A program made the translations under genes and the position numbers. A stretch of 64,000 nucleotides of DNA from Macrococcus hajekii. Lineage in GTDB: Bacteria; Bacillota; Bacilli; Staphylococcales; Staphylococcaceae. The number at the start of each line of letters is the position of its first letter. The stretch's first letter is position 1. The notes beneath the pieces are model-generated. The model did not search any database, was not told where the DNA came from, and saw nothing but the letters and a program-made list of their open reading frames with translations. This document shows positions 20,556 to 29,316 of this stretch, in pieces. The DNA lies in contig NZ_SCWE01000001.1 of NCBI RefSeq assembly GCF_004359505.1, positions 310,001-374,000 on the forward strand, in the 5' to 3' direction.

Positions 20556-20970
20556 AGTAATAGGTCTTGATGTCGGCTCTAAAACTGTAGGTATTGCTCT
20601 CAGTGATGCGATGGGCTGGACAGCACAAGGACTCGAAACACTCCGCATTAATGAAGAACAAGGTACATTCGGTATTGAACGTCTCAAAGAAATTATTGAG
20701 ACTAATGATGTGAAAGTAGCAGTCGTCGGTCTGCCCAAAAATATGAACAATACCATTGGCCCCCGAGGGGAAGCATCCATTCACTATAGTGAACTGCTGA
20801 AAGAGGCATGTCCTCATCTTGAAATCGTGATGTGGGATGAACGGCTTTCAACAGTGGGCGCTGAACGCACTTTACTTGAAGCAGATGTATCACGTAAGAA
20901 ACGCAAGGCTGTAATCGATAAGATGGCCGCAGTCTTTATTCTGCAAGGCTATCTTAATTCTAAATCATAA
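20548..20970 (+). CDS. ruvX: Holliday junction resolvase-like nuclease RuvX (YqgF)
   Basis: RNase H-fold protein of 140 residues, proposed both as an alternative Holliday junction resolvase and as the nuclease acting in pre-16S rRNA 5' maturation. The true start is the ATG at 20548 ([17 protein letters not shown]), inside the end of ireB. Conserved acids are D8 in [10 protein letters not shown] and those in [11 protein letters not shown] and DKMAA. Frame extension upstream to 20362 only overlaps ireB and is not coding. Confidence 0.94.
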   Translation: MNKVIGLDVGSKTVGIALSDAMGWTAQGLETLRINEEQGTFGIERLKEIIETNDVKVAVVGLPKNMNNTIGPRGEASIHYSELLKEACPHLEIVMWDERLSTVGAERTLLEADVSRKKRKAVIDKMAAVFILQGYLNSKS

Positions 20971-20981
20971 GGAGAATGAAC

Positions 20982-21311
20982 ATGACTGAATTCAACAAAG
21001 AAAACGAAGAAGTACAAGGTACACTTGACATCAATAACGAAGAGGAATTACTCACATTATTTGATGAGGATAATAACGAAGTACTTTACCGTAAAATTCT
21101 TGAGTTCTACAATCCACAATTTGATAAAAATTATGTGATTTTAGCTGAAGAAGGCGCTTCTCAGGACGATGAAGAGATTGAACTGATTCCAATGATCAAT
21201 GTACCGAATGAAGATGGAGACGGCGGTCGTTTCCTGCCAGTTGAAACTGATGAAGAATGGGATATGATCGAAGAAATCGTTAACACAGAGATAGACGAAG
21301 AAAACATCTAA
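20982..21311 (+). CDS. yrzB: DUF1292 protein (YrzB family)
   Basis: Acidic 109-residue cytosolic protein of the DUF1292 family, always found next to ireB-ruvX in Firmicutes; its function is unknown. The ATG at 20982 is preferred, because AAGGAG ends about seven bases upstream, whereas the ATG at 20976 would be one base from it. The family pattern [11 protein letters not shown].....NYVILAEE is visible, and the protein is rich in Glu and Asp. Confidence 0.88.
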   Translation: MTEFNKENEEVQGTLDINNEEELLTLFDEDNNEVLYRKILEFYNPQFDKNYVILAEEGASQDDEEIELIPMINVPNEDGDGGRFLPVETDEEWDMIEEIVNTEIDEENI

Positions 21312-21328
21312 AGGGATAGGTAGACAAT

Positions 21329-22456
21329 ATGACTAAACGAAATAAAGAGATCCGTGATACAGCGACGGTATCGAGATTCGTTTCAGTTATCATCATTGCG
21401 CTTTTCCTTATCGGAATGATTATTGCTGGTATAGCTGGACTATACTATTTCACCTCCAGCCAGAAGCCGCTTGATCCTGATAATAAAGCGGTAAAAAAGA
21501 TTGAGATATTACCTGGAGAGTCTGCAACAGCAATTGGTGAGAAACTAGAAGCAAATCATATTATTAAAAATAGCGATATGTTTAAATATTATTTGAAATT
21601 CAATAATATTTCAGATTTTAAGGCAGGTAACTATGAGTTATCTCCTTCAATGACATTCGAACAGATTTCAAAAAGTCTCCAAAAAGGTGAAGTTTACCTA
21701 CCTGTACTCTTTAGAATGAGTGTCCCGGAAGGTATTACACTGGATGAGATCGGTAAGATTGTAGAAAAGAATACGACTATCAAAGCTTCGGAATTCACGA
21801 AACAAGTTGACGATAAAGAATTCATTAAAAAAATGCAGAAGAAACATCCGAAATTGATTACCAATGAAGTCTTCAATAAAGAGGTTAAGCATCCACTGGA
21901 AGGCTATCTGTTCCCGGCAACCTATGATTTCACTGAGAAAAATCCGACGACTGAGCAGATGGTTGATAAGATGCTGACAGCAATGGAAGATAATGCATTT
22001 CCACTCTGGGATAAATACGGCGGTATCGTCATCAGTGAAGCAGGGAAAGAAAGACGTCTTACATTCCACGAGTTTCTGACGTTCAGTTCATTGATTGAAC
22101 GTGAAGCAACTGGACTGACAGATCGTGCCAAGATTGCTTCAGTCTTCATCAATCGTATGGCTGAACAACCGGCGATGCCTTTACAGACTGATCCAACTGT
22201 CCTCTATGCATTAGGACGTCATAAAGACGTGACCTACCAGGAAGATACGAAAGTAGATGACCCATACAATACGTATCAGAATACAGGTCTTACGCCTGGT
22301 CCTATAGCGGCAAGTGGTATTGAGTCCATGGAAAGTGCGCTTAATCCTGCAAAAACTGACTATTTATACTTCTTAGCTGATAAGAACGGCAAAAACTATT
22401 TCTCTACTACACTTGAAGAACATAATGAGAAAAAAGCTAAATATATCGGTTTTTAG
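21329..22456 (+). CDS. mltG: Endolytic murein transglycosylase MltG (YceG-like)
   Basis: Membrane-anchored lytic transglycosylase that cuts nascent glycan strands and so influences chain length. The 375-residue protein has one membrane segment at about residues 17-42, a LysM-like subdomain (about 50-120) and the YceG catalytic domain. The conserved ERE at 257-259 includes the catalytic glutamate. LQTDPTVLYALG and NTYQNTGLTPGPIAASG are family hallmarks. It is the last gene of the ireB-ruvX-yrzB-mltG group. Confidence 0.94.
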   Translation: MTKRNKEIRDTATVSRFVSVIIIALFLIGMIIAGIAGLYYFTSSQKPLDPDNKAVKKIEILPGESATAIGEKLEANHIIKNSDMFKYYLKFNNISDFKAGNYELSPSMTFEQISKSLQKGEVYLPVLFRMSVPEGITLDEIGKIVEKNTTIKASEFTKQVDDKEFIKKMQKKHPKLITNEVFNKEVKHPLEGYLFPATYDFTEKNPTTEQMVDKMLTAMEDNAFPLWDKYGGIVISEAGKERRLTFHEFLTFSSLIEREATGLTDRAKIASVFINRMAEQPAMPLQTDPTVLYALGRHKDVTYQEDTKVDDPYNTYQNTGLTPGPIAASGIESMESALNPAKTDYLYFLADKNGKNYFSTTLEEHNEKKAKYIGF

Positions 22457-22514
22457 ATTTAGACTTAAAAATAATCACTAAATGTGATACAATACTTTGA
22501 ATGACTTTTGAATT

Positions 22515-22541
22515 CTACCAGCCTTCGGGTTGGTAGTTTTT
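22515..22541 (+). terminator. Terminator or attenuator upstream of trmR
   Basis: CTACCAGCC-TTCG-GGTTGGTAG stem followed by five T residues. It sits 21 bases before the trmR TTG start. A TACAAT at 22488-22493 lies just before it, so a promoter there would place the hairpin in the trmR leader. Confidence 0.8.
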
Positions 22542-22561
22542 CTGTTAAAGGATTGAATAAC

Positions 22562-23188
22562 TTGGAAAATAGAGACTATATCACACAACTGAATCCAACC
22601 AATCAGCTGGATAAATTAAGGATATATGCTGAGGAGCATCAAGTACCTATTATGGATAAAGTGGCACTTGAACTGGTTAAGCAGACGATGAGAATTCATC
22701 ACGCTGAATCTGTGCTGGAAATCGGTACTGCCATCGCTTATAGCAGTATGCATTTTGCGAGTATCCATGATCATATGCATGTAACGACTATTGAACGTAA
22801 TGAAGAAATGTATCATCAGGCTGTTAAAAATGTAACTAACTTTGGCTATGATGATCAGCTGCGCCTTATCTTTAAAGATGCTGCTGAAGCATTTGAACAA
22901 GTGAATGACCGCGAATATGATATATTGTTTATCGATGCAGCAAAAGCGCAATCAAAGAAATTTTTTGAGTTTTATAGCCCGCTCGTCCGCAAAGGTGGTC
23001 TGATTATTACAGATAATATTCTCTATCATGATTTTGTCGGCAATATAGAGATTGTTAGAAATCGTAATATTAAGCAGATGGTCAGAAAAATTGAGAAATA
23101 TAATGACTGGCTGAAAGAACAGCCGGGTTACACAACGAATTTTATTGATTTAGGAGATGGCATGAGCATCTCAATAAAGGAGATATAA
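22562..23188 (+). CDS. trmR: tRNA 5-hydroxyuridine methyltransferase TrmR (YrrM-like O-methyltransferase)
   Basis: SAM-dependent O-methyltransferase of 208 residues. In B. subtilis, TrmR methylates 5-hydroxyuridine at tRNA position 34 to 5-methoxyuridine. The start is the TTG at 22562 with AAAGGA nine bases upstream; an ATG-initiated extension would run through the terminator hairpin and is rejected. The SAM-binding VLEIGTAIAYSSMHFA motif and the metal-binding FIDAAKAQ and ITDNIL segments of the class I catechol-type family are visible. It is two bases before the first U32 gene, whose product makes the hydroxylated substrate. Confidence 0.9.
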   Translation: MENRDYITQLNPTNQLDKLRIYAEEHQVPIMDKVALELVKQTMRIHHAESVLEIGTAIAYSSMHFASIHDHMHVTTIERNEEMYHQAVKNVTNFGYDDQLRLIFKDAAEAFEQVNDREYDILFIDAAKAQSKKFFEFYSPLVRKGGLIITDNILYHDFVGNIEIVRNRNIKQMVRKIEKYNDWLKEQPGYTTNFIDLGDGMSISIKEI

Positions 23189-23189
23189 T

Positions 23190-24113
23190 ATGACAGAATT
23201 ACTAGTGACACCTGTTTCGCTTAAACATATAGATGAGCTGATTGCAGCAGGTGCTGATGCATTTGTGATTGGTGAAGCTCAGTTTGGGTTAAGGCTGGCT
23301 GGAGAATTTAACAGAGAAGAACTTGTTCAAGCGATAGATAAAATTCACGCAGCTGATAAGAAAGCTTACGTGGCAGTAAACGGACTTTTTCATAATGAAC
23401 ATTTAGATGCTGTAGAAGATTATATTAAATGGCTGCATGAAATCCGACCTGACCGTATCATTTTCGGGGATCCTTCAGTAGTGATGTATGTACGTGCGCA
23501 GGAGAATCCTATTCCACTTCACTGGAACCAGGAAGCACTTGTGACAAATCAGTTCCAGTGCAACTACTGGGGAGAGCGAGGAGCCTCCCGCGCTGTCCTT
23601 GCTCGTGAACTCAGCATGGAAGAAGTAATTGAAATCAAGGAAAATACTGATGTTGAGGTGGAAGTACAGGTTCATGGTATGACGTGTATGTTCCAGTCGA
23701 AACGAAACTTACTCGGTAATTATTTCCTTTACATGGATAAAGCAATGAAGATTGAAAACCGGCAGGACGCACAGAACATGCTGCTCTATGATGAAGAGAG
23801 AAACAACAAGTATCCTATTTATGAAGACTATAATGGTACACACATCATGAGTCCGAATGATATTTGTGTCATAGAAGAGCTGGAAGAACTGTTCGAAGCA
23901 GACATCGATAGTTTCAAAATTGATGGTGTTCTACAGTCTGAGGATTATATCACTGAAGTAACACGTCAGTATCGTAAAGCGATTGATTTATATAACGAAG
24001 ATCCAGACCTTTATGAAGATGAGAAATTTGGATTACTGGAAGTCATTGAGGATATTCAGCCCGAACATCGTCCGCTTGATCAAGGCTTCCTCTATAAACA
24101 AACTGTATATTAA
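23190..24113 (+). CDS. Peptidase U32 family tRNA hydroxylation protein (YrrN/TrhP1-like)
   Basis: A 307-residue U32-family protein. Despite the peptidase name, TrhP-type members produce 5-hydroxyuridine at tRNA position 34 using prephenate-derived chemistry. The N-terminal TIM-barrel part has GADAFVIGEAQFGLRL. This shorter member retains VHGMTCMFQSKRNLLGNYF but not the full four-cysteine iron-sulfur motif of the longer partner. It is encoded between trmR and the longer U32 gene, the arrangement known as yrrM-yrrN-yrrO in B. subtilis. Both proteins probably work together. Confidence 0.88.
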   Translation: MTELLVTPVSLKHIDELIAAGADAFVIGEAQFGLRLAGEFNREELVQAIDKIHAADKKAYVAVNGLFHNEHLDAVEDYIKWLHEIRPDRIIFGDPSVVMYVRAQENPIPLHWNQEALVTNQFQCNYWGERGASRAVLARELSMEEVIEIKENTDVEVEVQVHGMTCMFQSKRNLLGNYFLYMDKAMKIENRQDAQNMLLYDEERNNKYPIYEDYNGTHIMSPNDICVIEELEELFEADIDSFKIDGVLQSEDYITEVTRQYRKAIDLYNEDPDLYEDEKFGLLEVIEDIQPEHRPLDQGFLYKQTVY

Positions 24114-24124
24114 GGAATGATAAT

Positions 24125-25363
24125 GTGACTAAAACAATATTAAAGAAACCTGAACTATTGGCACCCGCTGGTAACCTTGAAAAGCTGAAAATTGCTGTAC
24201 ATTACGGCGCAGATGCCGTGTTTCTTGGAGGACAGGAATACGGTCTCCGCTCAAATGCGGATAACTTTACGATGGAAGAAATCAAAGAAGGCGTTGAATT
24301 CGCTAACAAATATGGCGCCAAAATCTACGTGACGACTAATATTATTGCGCATGATGAGAATATTGACGGTCTTGATAATTACTTGAGACAACTGGAGGCA
24401 ACAGGTGCTACGGGCATCATTGTAGCTGACCCGTTAATCATTGAAACATGTAAACGTGTCGCACCCAAGCTTGAGATTCACTTAAGTACGCAGCAATCGC
24501 TTTCTAACTGGAAAGCAGTTGAATACTGGAAGAATGAAGGTCTGGAGCGTGTCGTACTGGCACGTGAAACAGGGGCAGAAGAAATGCGTCTGATGAAAGA
24601 GAAAGTAGATATCGAGATTGAAGCGTTTGTACACGGTGCAATGTGTATCGCTTACTCAGGCCGTTGTACACTTAGTAACCATATGACCGCACGAGACTCT
24701 AACCGTGGTGGCTGCTGTCAGAGTTGTCGATGGGACTATGATTTACTCTCTGTTGATAATGATGAGCTTGATGTAGTATACGAAGGCGATGAAGTCACAC
24801 CGTTCGCGATGAGTCCAAAAGATTTAAAATTGATTGAATCTATTCCGAGTATGATTGATATCGGTATTGATTCGCTTAAAATTGAAGGACGTATGAAGTC
24901 AATTCACTATATCGCGACAGTTGTTTCTGTTTACCGGAAAGTAATTGATGCTTACTGTGCAGATCCTGAAAACTTTAAGATTGATCCTGAATGGATCACT
25001 GAACTCGGTAAATGTGCGAACCGTGATACTGCACCTGCTTTCTTTGAAGGTGTGCCGGGGTACGAAGAGCAGATGTTCGGCCATGAACAATCAAAGAAAA
25101 CACCTTTTGATTTCTGTGGCTTAGTGTTAGACTATGATGAAAAGACACAGATGGCAACTGTTCAGCAGCGTAACAATTTCAAACCGGGTATGGAAATTGA
25201 ATTCTTCGGTCCTGAAATCAGTAATTTCAAACAAGTGATTTCTGAAATCTATGATGAAGAAGGAACATCGCTTGATGCTGCAAGACATCCGCTTCAACTT
25301 GTACAGATTAAAGTGGAGCATCCTGTCTTTAAAAATAACATGATGCGGAAGGAAATAAGCTGA
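24125..25363 (+). CDS. trhP: Peptidase U32 family tRNA hydroxylation protein (YrrO/TrhP2-like)
   Basis: A 412-residue U32 protein with the signature [29 protein letters not shown] split over residues 175-205. Its cysteines (C178, C185, C200, C201, C204 region) are candidates for an iron-sulfur cluster. The C-terminal beta domain typical of TrhP/RlhA follows from about 330. The start is a GTG at 24125 downstream of AAGGAATG. Together with the preceding gene and trmR it should yield 5-hydroxy- then 5-methoxyuridine in tRNA. It overlaps udk by one codon base (TGATG). Confidence 0.9.
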   Translation: MTKTILKKPELLAPAGNLEKLKIAVHYGADAVFLGGQEYGLRSNADNFTMEEIKEGVEFANKYGAKIYVTTNIIAHDENIDGLDNYLRQLEATGATGIIVADPLIIETCKRVAPKLEIHLSTQQSLSNWKAVEYWKNEGLERVVLARETGAEEMRLMKEKVDIEIEAFVHGAMCIAYSGRCTLSNHMTARDSNRGGCCQSCRWDYDLLSVDNDELDVVYEGDEVTPFAMSPKDLKLIESIPSMIDIGIDSLKIEGRMKSIHYIATVVSVYRKVIDAYCADPENFKIDPEWITELGKCANRDTAPAFFEGVPGYEEQMFGHEQSKKTPFDFCGLVLDYDEKTQMATVQQRNNFKPGMEIEFFGPEISNFKQVISEIYDEEGTSLDAARHPLQLVQIKVEHPVFKNNMMRKEIS

Positions 25364-25977
25364 TGACAACTATCATTGGAATTGCAGGTGGTTCTGGCTC
25401 TGGAAAGACGTCTGTCACCTCTAAAATATTGAAGAATCTGGAAGGTTTCAGTGTCGCTTTAATCGAACAGGATTACTATTATAAAGATCAGTCTCATCTA
25501 AGTTTTGAAGAACGATTAAAGACTAACTATGATCATCCATTTGCCTTTGATAATGATTTATTGATTCAGAATCTGACTGACTTACGTGATAAAAAGACAG
25601 TCAAAGTACCTACGTATGATTACACGATTCATACTAGAAGTGAGAAAACGATTACATTTAAGCCGAAAGATGTTATTATAGTAGAAGGAATTTTCGCGCT
25701 TGAAAATAAAGAACTTCGCGATTTGATGGATGTAAAAATATTTGTAGATACTGATGCAGATCTTCGCATTTTAAGAAGAATGATTAGAGATATAGAAGAG
25801 CGTGGTCGTACGATGGAGTCAGTGATCGATCAGTATTTGACGGTTGTCCGTCCGATGCACAATCAATTTATTGAACCTACAAAAAAATATGCTGATATCA
25901 TTATTCCTGAGGGTGGCAGCAATGCTGTCGCTATCGATATTATGACGACTAAAATACAATCATTAATCAGAAACTAG
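25363..25977 (+). CDS. udk: Uridine kinase
   Basis: Phosphorylates uridine and cytidine in pyrimidine salvage. The 204-residue protein begins with a P-loop GGSGSGKTS at about residues 9-17. It continues with [17 protein letters not shown] and the NYDHPFAFD motif, which holds the catalytic Asp and the nucleoside contacts. Coupled to the upstream U32 gene by the TGATG overlap; greA follows 22 bases later. Confidence 0.95.
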   Translation: MTTIIGIAGGSGSGKTSVTSKILKNLEGFSVALIEQDYYYKDQSHLSFEERLKTNYDHPFAFDNDLLIQNLTDLRDKKTVKVPTYDYTIHTRSEKTITFKPKDVIIVEGIFALENKELRDLMDVKIFVDTDADLRILRRMIRDIEERGRTMESVIDQYLTVVRPMHNQFIEPTKKYADIIIPEGGSNAVAIDIMTTKIQSLIRN

Positions 25978-25999
25978 AACTGAGAAAGAAGGATCATGA

Positions 26000-26476
26000 A
26001 TGGAAATCCAAAAAGAATATCCAATGACACAAGAAGGTTTTGACAAATTAGAAGATGAACTTGAATACTTAAAGACGGTTAAACGTCCTGAAGTTGTAGA
26101 GAAAATCAAAGTTGCGCGTAGCTTCGGGGACTTATCAGAGAACTCAGAGTACGATGCGGCAAAAGATGAACAAGGCTTTGTAGAACAGGAGATCGTTAAG
26201 ATCGAAATGATGCTTCGTCATGCTAAAATCATTACTGCGGACGGTTCAAAATCTGAAGTACAGATTGGCCGCACGGTGAAATTCGTAGAAATACCGGACG
26301 GAGATGAAGAATCATACATGATCGTAGGGTCTGCAGAGGCAGATCCATTTGAAGGCAAAATCTCAAATGAATCACCCATCGCTAAATCGCTGATTGGTAA
26401 AAAAGTAAATGATGAAGTGAATGTTCCATTACCAAACGGTAACGAAATGCGTGTTAAAATTGTTGAAATCAGCTAG
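26000..26476 (+). CDS. greA: Transcription elongation factor GreA
   Basis: Stimulates cleavage of backtracked RNA in the RNA polymerase secondary channel. The 158-residue length is standard. The N-terminal coiled coil includes the conserved acidic tip around [20 protein letters not shown] (D and E contact the active site), and an FKBP-like C-terminal domain follows. AGAAGGA precedes the ATG at 26000. A terminator follows. Confidence 0.96.
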   Translation: MEIQKEYPMTQEGFDKLEDELEYLKTVKRPEVVEKIKVARSFGDLSENSEYDAAKDEQGFVEQEIVKIEMMLRHAKIITADGSKSEVQIGRTVKFVEIPDGDEESYMIVGSAEADPFEGKISNESPIAKSLIGKKVNDEVNVPLPNGNEMRVKIVEIS

Positions 26477-26483
26477 AAAACCT

Positions 26484-26512
26484 AAGTAGATTCTTTATGA
26501 ATCTACTTTTTA
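26484..26512 (+). terminator. Terminator after greA
   Basis: AAGTAGATTC-TTTAT-GAATCTACTT stem followed by T-rich sequence. Confidence 0.88.
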
Positions 26513-26529
26513 TTTGAGGAGGAATGGCC

Positions 26530-27228
26530 ATGTTAGGGATTATCGGTGCAATGCAGGAAGAAGTAGAGATTTTAAAGAATGATATTGAACAACTTGAAGT
26601 AAAAAAACATGCTCATGTAGAAGTCTACACAGGAAAGCTGTATGGTTATGACATTGTATTAATGCAAAGTGGTATCGGTAAAGTAAATGCAGCCTTGACG
26701 ACAGCTGTTCTGATGGAACATTATCAGCCGGAAGCCATCATCAATACAGGTTCAGCTGGAGGCCTTGGTCAAGGTCTGCAAGTCGGAGATATTGTCATCA
26801 GTCAGGATGTTCTGCACCACGATGTAGATGCAACAGAGTTTGGTTATGAGCTAGGACAAGTACCAGGTATGCCAAAAACATATACGGCTGATCAAGGCTT
26901 GATGACATTGACAGAAGAAGCGATTAAACAAAATGATCTTAATGCACATATCGGACTGATTGTATCAGGTGACAGTTTTATCGGTTCTCTCGAGAAAAAA
27001 GAAAAAATTATTTCTAATTTCCCTGACGTCCTGGCAGTTGAAATGGAAGCGGCAGCTGTAGCACAAGTATGTCATCAGTATGGTGCCCCATTTATTATTA
27101 CGCGTGCTGTATCTGACCTTGCCAATGGTGAAGCAGAGATGACATTTGAAGAGTTCCTGAAAGTCGCTTGCGTATCGTCAAGTAAAATTGTAAAATCATT
27201 AATAGAGACATTTGCTGCTACTAAGTAG
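26530..27228 (+). CDS. mtnN: 5'-methylthioadenosine/S-adenosylhomocysteine nucleosidase
   Basis: Cleaves MTA and SAH to adenine and the thioribose or ribosylhomocysteine, feeding methionine salvage and the LuxS pathway. The 232-residue protein starts at the ATG at 26530 (MLGIIGAMQEEVEIL), with GAGGAGG seven bases upstream; the ATG at 26524 is too close to it. Visible family residues are E in GAMQEE, MQSGIGKVNAA, GDSFIG, and the catalytic Asp in ITRAVSDLANGEA. Confidence 0.95.
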   Translation: MLGIIGAMQEEVEILKNDIEQLEVKKHAHVEVYTGKLYGYDIVLMQSGIGKVNAALTTAVLMEHYQPEAIINTGSAGGLGQGLQVGDIVISQDVLHHDVDATEFGYELGQVPGMPKTYTADQGLMTLTEEAIKQNDLNAHIGLIVSGDSFIGSLEKKEKIISNFPDVLAVEMEAAAVAQVCHQYGAPFIITRAVSDLANGEAEMTFEEFLKVACVSSSKIVKSLIETFAATK

Positions 27229-27243
27229 TAAGGAGGCGTTGAT

Positions 27244-27348
27244 ATGATCTTCATCATGGCTTTATCAGTGATTGCGACAGCTATTATCGGCTTCATTATC
27301 TATAGTGAAACTGAAGTTGAATACGGCGACAAAGAAATCATCGAATAG
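27244..27348 (+). CDS. Small single-span membrane protein, 34 residues
   Basis: An ORF too short for most gene finders: it starts MIFIMALSVIATAIIGF, has one predicted membrane helix (about residues 2-20) and ends in an acidic tail, YGDKEIIE. AAGGAGG lies seven bases before the ATG. A terminator follows directly, so it forms the last gene after mtnN. I know no function; small proteins at this position occur in staphylococci. The good ribosome binding site and spacing between two genuine signals support translation. Confidence 0.7.
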   Translation: MIFIMALSVIATAIIGFIIYSETEVEYGDKEIIE

Positions 27349-27352
27349 AACG

Positions 27353-27381
27353 AACCCCAGTTCCGCGGGAATTGGGGTTTT
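27353..27381 (+). terminator. Terminator after the mtnN unit
   Basis: AACCCCAGTTCC-GCG-GGAATTGGGGTT stem with one G-T pair, followed by T residues. Confidence 0.87.
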
Positions 27382-27423
27382 ATTATGACGAAAATAAGGT
27401 ATGGGAAGGTAAGAGGTGAAACG

Positions 27424-27948
27424 ATGAGTTTATTGAAAAAGTATTTAATGCCTAGTAAATATGTAAAAAATATATTTGAGATTACGCCGCAGGAACTTAA
27501 AAAGCAGGGAATTAAAGCGATTATCACTGATCTGGATAATACACTCGTAGGCTGGGATGTTGAACTGGCAACAGAAGAAGTGATTAACTGGTTCAATCAG
27601 ATGGCAGCAGAGAACATTAAAATCACGATTGTTTCAAATAATAAAGAAGCACGCGTAGCTGCTTTTGCAACACCACTGAAAGTAGATTATATTTTTAATG
27701 CCAGAAAGCCGATGGGTCAGGCATTTAAGAAGGCCACAAAGGCGATGAATGTCAGTGCAGCAGAGACAGTCGTCATTGGAGATCAGATGATGACCGATGT
27801 GCTCGCTGCAAATACAAACGGCTTCTATTCCATTATGGTCGTACCGGTCAAATCGAACGATGAATGGAAAACTAGAGTCAATCGCATGATGGAACGCCGT
27901 TTTCTAGCTTACTTCAAACGTAAAGGCTATATTAGCTGGGAAGAGTAA
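27424..27948 (+). CDS. yqeG: YqeG family HAD IIIA-type phosphatase
   Basis: A 174-residue HAD-superfamily phosphatase. Motif I is DLDNTLVGWD at about residues 37-46; motif II holds Ser in IVSNNK, and motif III is VIGDQMMTDV. The substrate is unknown in most species. The start is the ATG at 27424 (MSLLKKYLMPSKY), with AAGAGGTG upstream; the ATG at 27385 lies before that site. In most Firmicutes yqeG is followed directly by yqeH. Here about 2 kb with two membrane-protein genes, a GNAT gene and a tRNA separates them. Confidence 0.9.
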   Translation: MSLLKKYLMPSKYVKNIFEITPQELKKQGIKAIITDLDNTLVGWDVELATEEVINWFNQMAAENIKITIVSNNKEARVAAFATPLKVDYIFNARKPMGQAFKKATKAMNVSAAETVVIGDQMMTDVLAANTNGFYSIMVVPVKSNDEWKTRVNRMMERRFLAYFKRKGYISWEE

Positions 27949-27974
27949 ACCATGACAATTGTCATGGTTTTTTT
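27947..27974 (+). terminator. Terminator after yqeG
   Basis: AAACCATGAC-AATT-GTCATGGTTT perfect stem plus T-run. It separates yqeG from the inserted genes downstream. Confidence 0.9.
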
Positions 27975-28039
27975 GGATATATTTAACTCTTTAACTGACT
28001 AATGTTATAATAAAGTTAAGCATGGAATGGAGGGATTTT

Positions 28040-28348
28040 ATGCGTTATTTTCTTATCGGTCTGATTATCCTGATTCTGCTCGCCGTTGTTCTTTATTTTG
28101 TCTTATCACGTTTTTATGATTATTTATCATATAGAAATGATGTTGAAGAAGAGAAGCGTGAGACACGACTGTATCACTATGAGGAGAATTTAGAACTGAT
28201 TAAACTAAAAGAACAGCGTGAACGCCTGAAAGTAGCTATACAAGTCAGAAGCCAGCACTTTCAACCGCAGCAGGAAATTAGACAATTAACCGAGGAACTG
28301 GAGGAAGTCAATGAACTCATCAGAACAATCGAAAGTGGAAACCGTTAG
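28040..28348 (+). CDS. Small membrane-anchored coiled-coil protein
   Basis: A 102-residue protein with one N-terminal membrane helix (about residues 3-25, very rich in Ile/Leu/Val). A charged helical region follows to the end, with heptad-like EEKRETR, LIKLKEQRERLKVA and LTEELEEVNELIRTIE segments predicted as coiled coil. The ATG at 28040 is used, since GGAGGG lies between it and the ATG at 28022. Its last 38 bases overlap the SPFH gene, so the two are translationally coupled. I do not recognise a family; partnership with the SPFH protein is inferred from the overlap. Confidence 0.75.
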   Translation: MRYFLIGLIILILLAVVLYFVLSRFYDYLSYRNDVEEEKRETRLYHYEENLELIKLKEQRERLKVAIQVRSQHFQPQQEIRQLTEELEEVNELIRTIESGNR

Positions 28349-29162
28349 ACCTGCACGTAAGAAACCTGTTAACCGAAAATCATTGATATTAACGACTATT
28401 ATAGGTGCATTACTGTTACTAGGTGCCCTGATTCTATTCATGTGCATTGAAAAAGTCCCACAAGGTTATCAGGCCGTCATTTATTCCGTTACAGGGGTAA
28501 AAGACGAGACAAAACCGGCTGGGTGGCATGTGATTTCACCGCTTGATAAAGCAGTTCATTATCCGATCAGAACACAGACAAAAGAATACAAAAATTTAAA
28601 TGTGGCAACAGCAGATGGTAAGAATCTGGATATGGACATCAGTATCAACTATCACGTTGATCCAACTAAAGTCGTCAAGATATTCAACAAGTTCGGTAAT
28701 GCAGATATAGATGGACTTGAAAATGGCTTTTTACGCACCCGTGTGCTGGATGGCCTCAGACAATCTGTTGCCAAATATTCAGTAATCGAGACATTTGGTG
28801 TCAAAACAAGTGAGATCAAGAAAGATACACTGGGAGAATTACAGAAGCAGCTGACTGATCAAGGGTTTATCATTGAAGATATTGCTATATCAAGCCCGAA
28901 AGCAGATGCGGCAACACAAGCAGCCATTGATGAACGTGTTAAAGCGAACCAGGAGCTGGAACGTGCAAAAACGGACCGTGCTATCGCTGAACAGAATGCA
29001 GCGAAGAAAAAAATTGAAGCACAAGGACAGGCAGAAGCCAATGATATCCTTGATAAATCCCTTACTGACAAAATCATCAAAAAACAGATGATTGACAAAT
29101 GGGAAGGTAAACAGCCTATTACAATAGGTGGCGAAGGCGTTATCGTTGATGTCAATAAATAA
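28311..29162 (+). CDS. SPFH/prohibitin family membrane protein
   Basis: A 283-residue protein with a cytosolic N-terminus, one membrane segment at about residues 23-45 and a prohibitin (SPFH) domain. The domain spans from VPQGYQAVIYSVTGVKDE at about 50 to about 200. A charged helical coiled coil (AAIDERVKANQELERAKTD, then AEQNAAKKKIEAQGQAEA) follows, as in prohibitins and HflK/C. The ATG at 28311 has GGAGGAAG upstream and lies inside the preceding coiled-coil gene. Such proteins form large membrane-associated rings and often assist FtsH or organise microdomains. A second, unrelated-type SPFH protein, FloA, is encoded at 51.4 kb. Confidence 0.87.
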   Translation: MNSSEQSKVETVRPARKKPVNRKSLILTTIIGALLLLGALILFMCIEKVPQGYQAVIYSVTGVKDETKPAGWHVISPLDKAVHYPIRTQTKEYKNLNVATADGKNLDMDISINYHVDPTKVVKIFNKFGNADIDGLENGFLRTRVLDGLRQSVAKYSVIETFGVKTSEIKKDTLGELQKQLTDQGFIIEDIAISSPKADAATQAAIDERVKANQELERAKTDRAIAEQNAAKKKIEAQGQAEANDILDKSLTDKIIKKQMIDKWEGKQPITIGGEGVIVDVNK

Positions 29163-29175
29163 TGTTTAAAAGTTC

Positions 29176-29207
29176 AAGCAGAAATCTATTGTGGATTTCT
29201 GCTTTCT
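29176..29207 (+). terminator. Terminator after the SPFH gene
   Basis: AAGCAGAAATC-TATTGTG-GATTTCTGCTT stem followed by TTTCTT. Confidence 0.83.
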
Positions 29208-29250
29208 TATATGAAAAAATAGAAGCAGCTGACTAGAACTCATCATGGAA

Positions 29251-29277
29251 CGTCAAGCAAACGAGGTTTCCTTGACG
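29251..29277. repeat. 27-base palindrome before the GNAT gene
   Basis: CGTCAAG and CTTGACG flank a core in which AAAC and GTTT also pair around GAG, with one C-C mismatch. It lies 40 bases upstream of the acetyltransferase start, with no T-run, so it could be a regulator operator or a leader hairpin. Confidence 0.45.
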
Positions 29278-29316
29278 ATAAGCAATATAAAATTTTTAAA
29301 ATAAGGAGAGATATCG

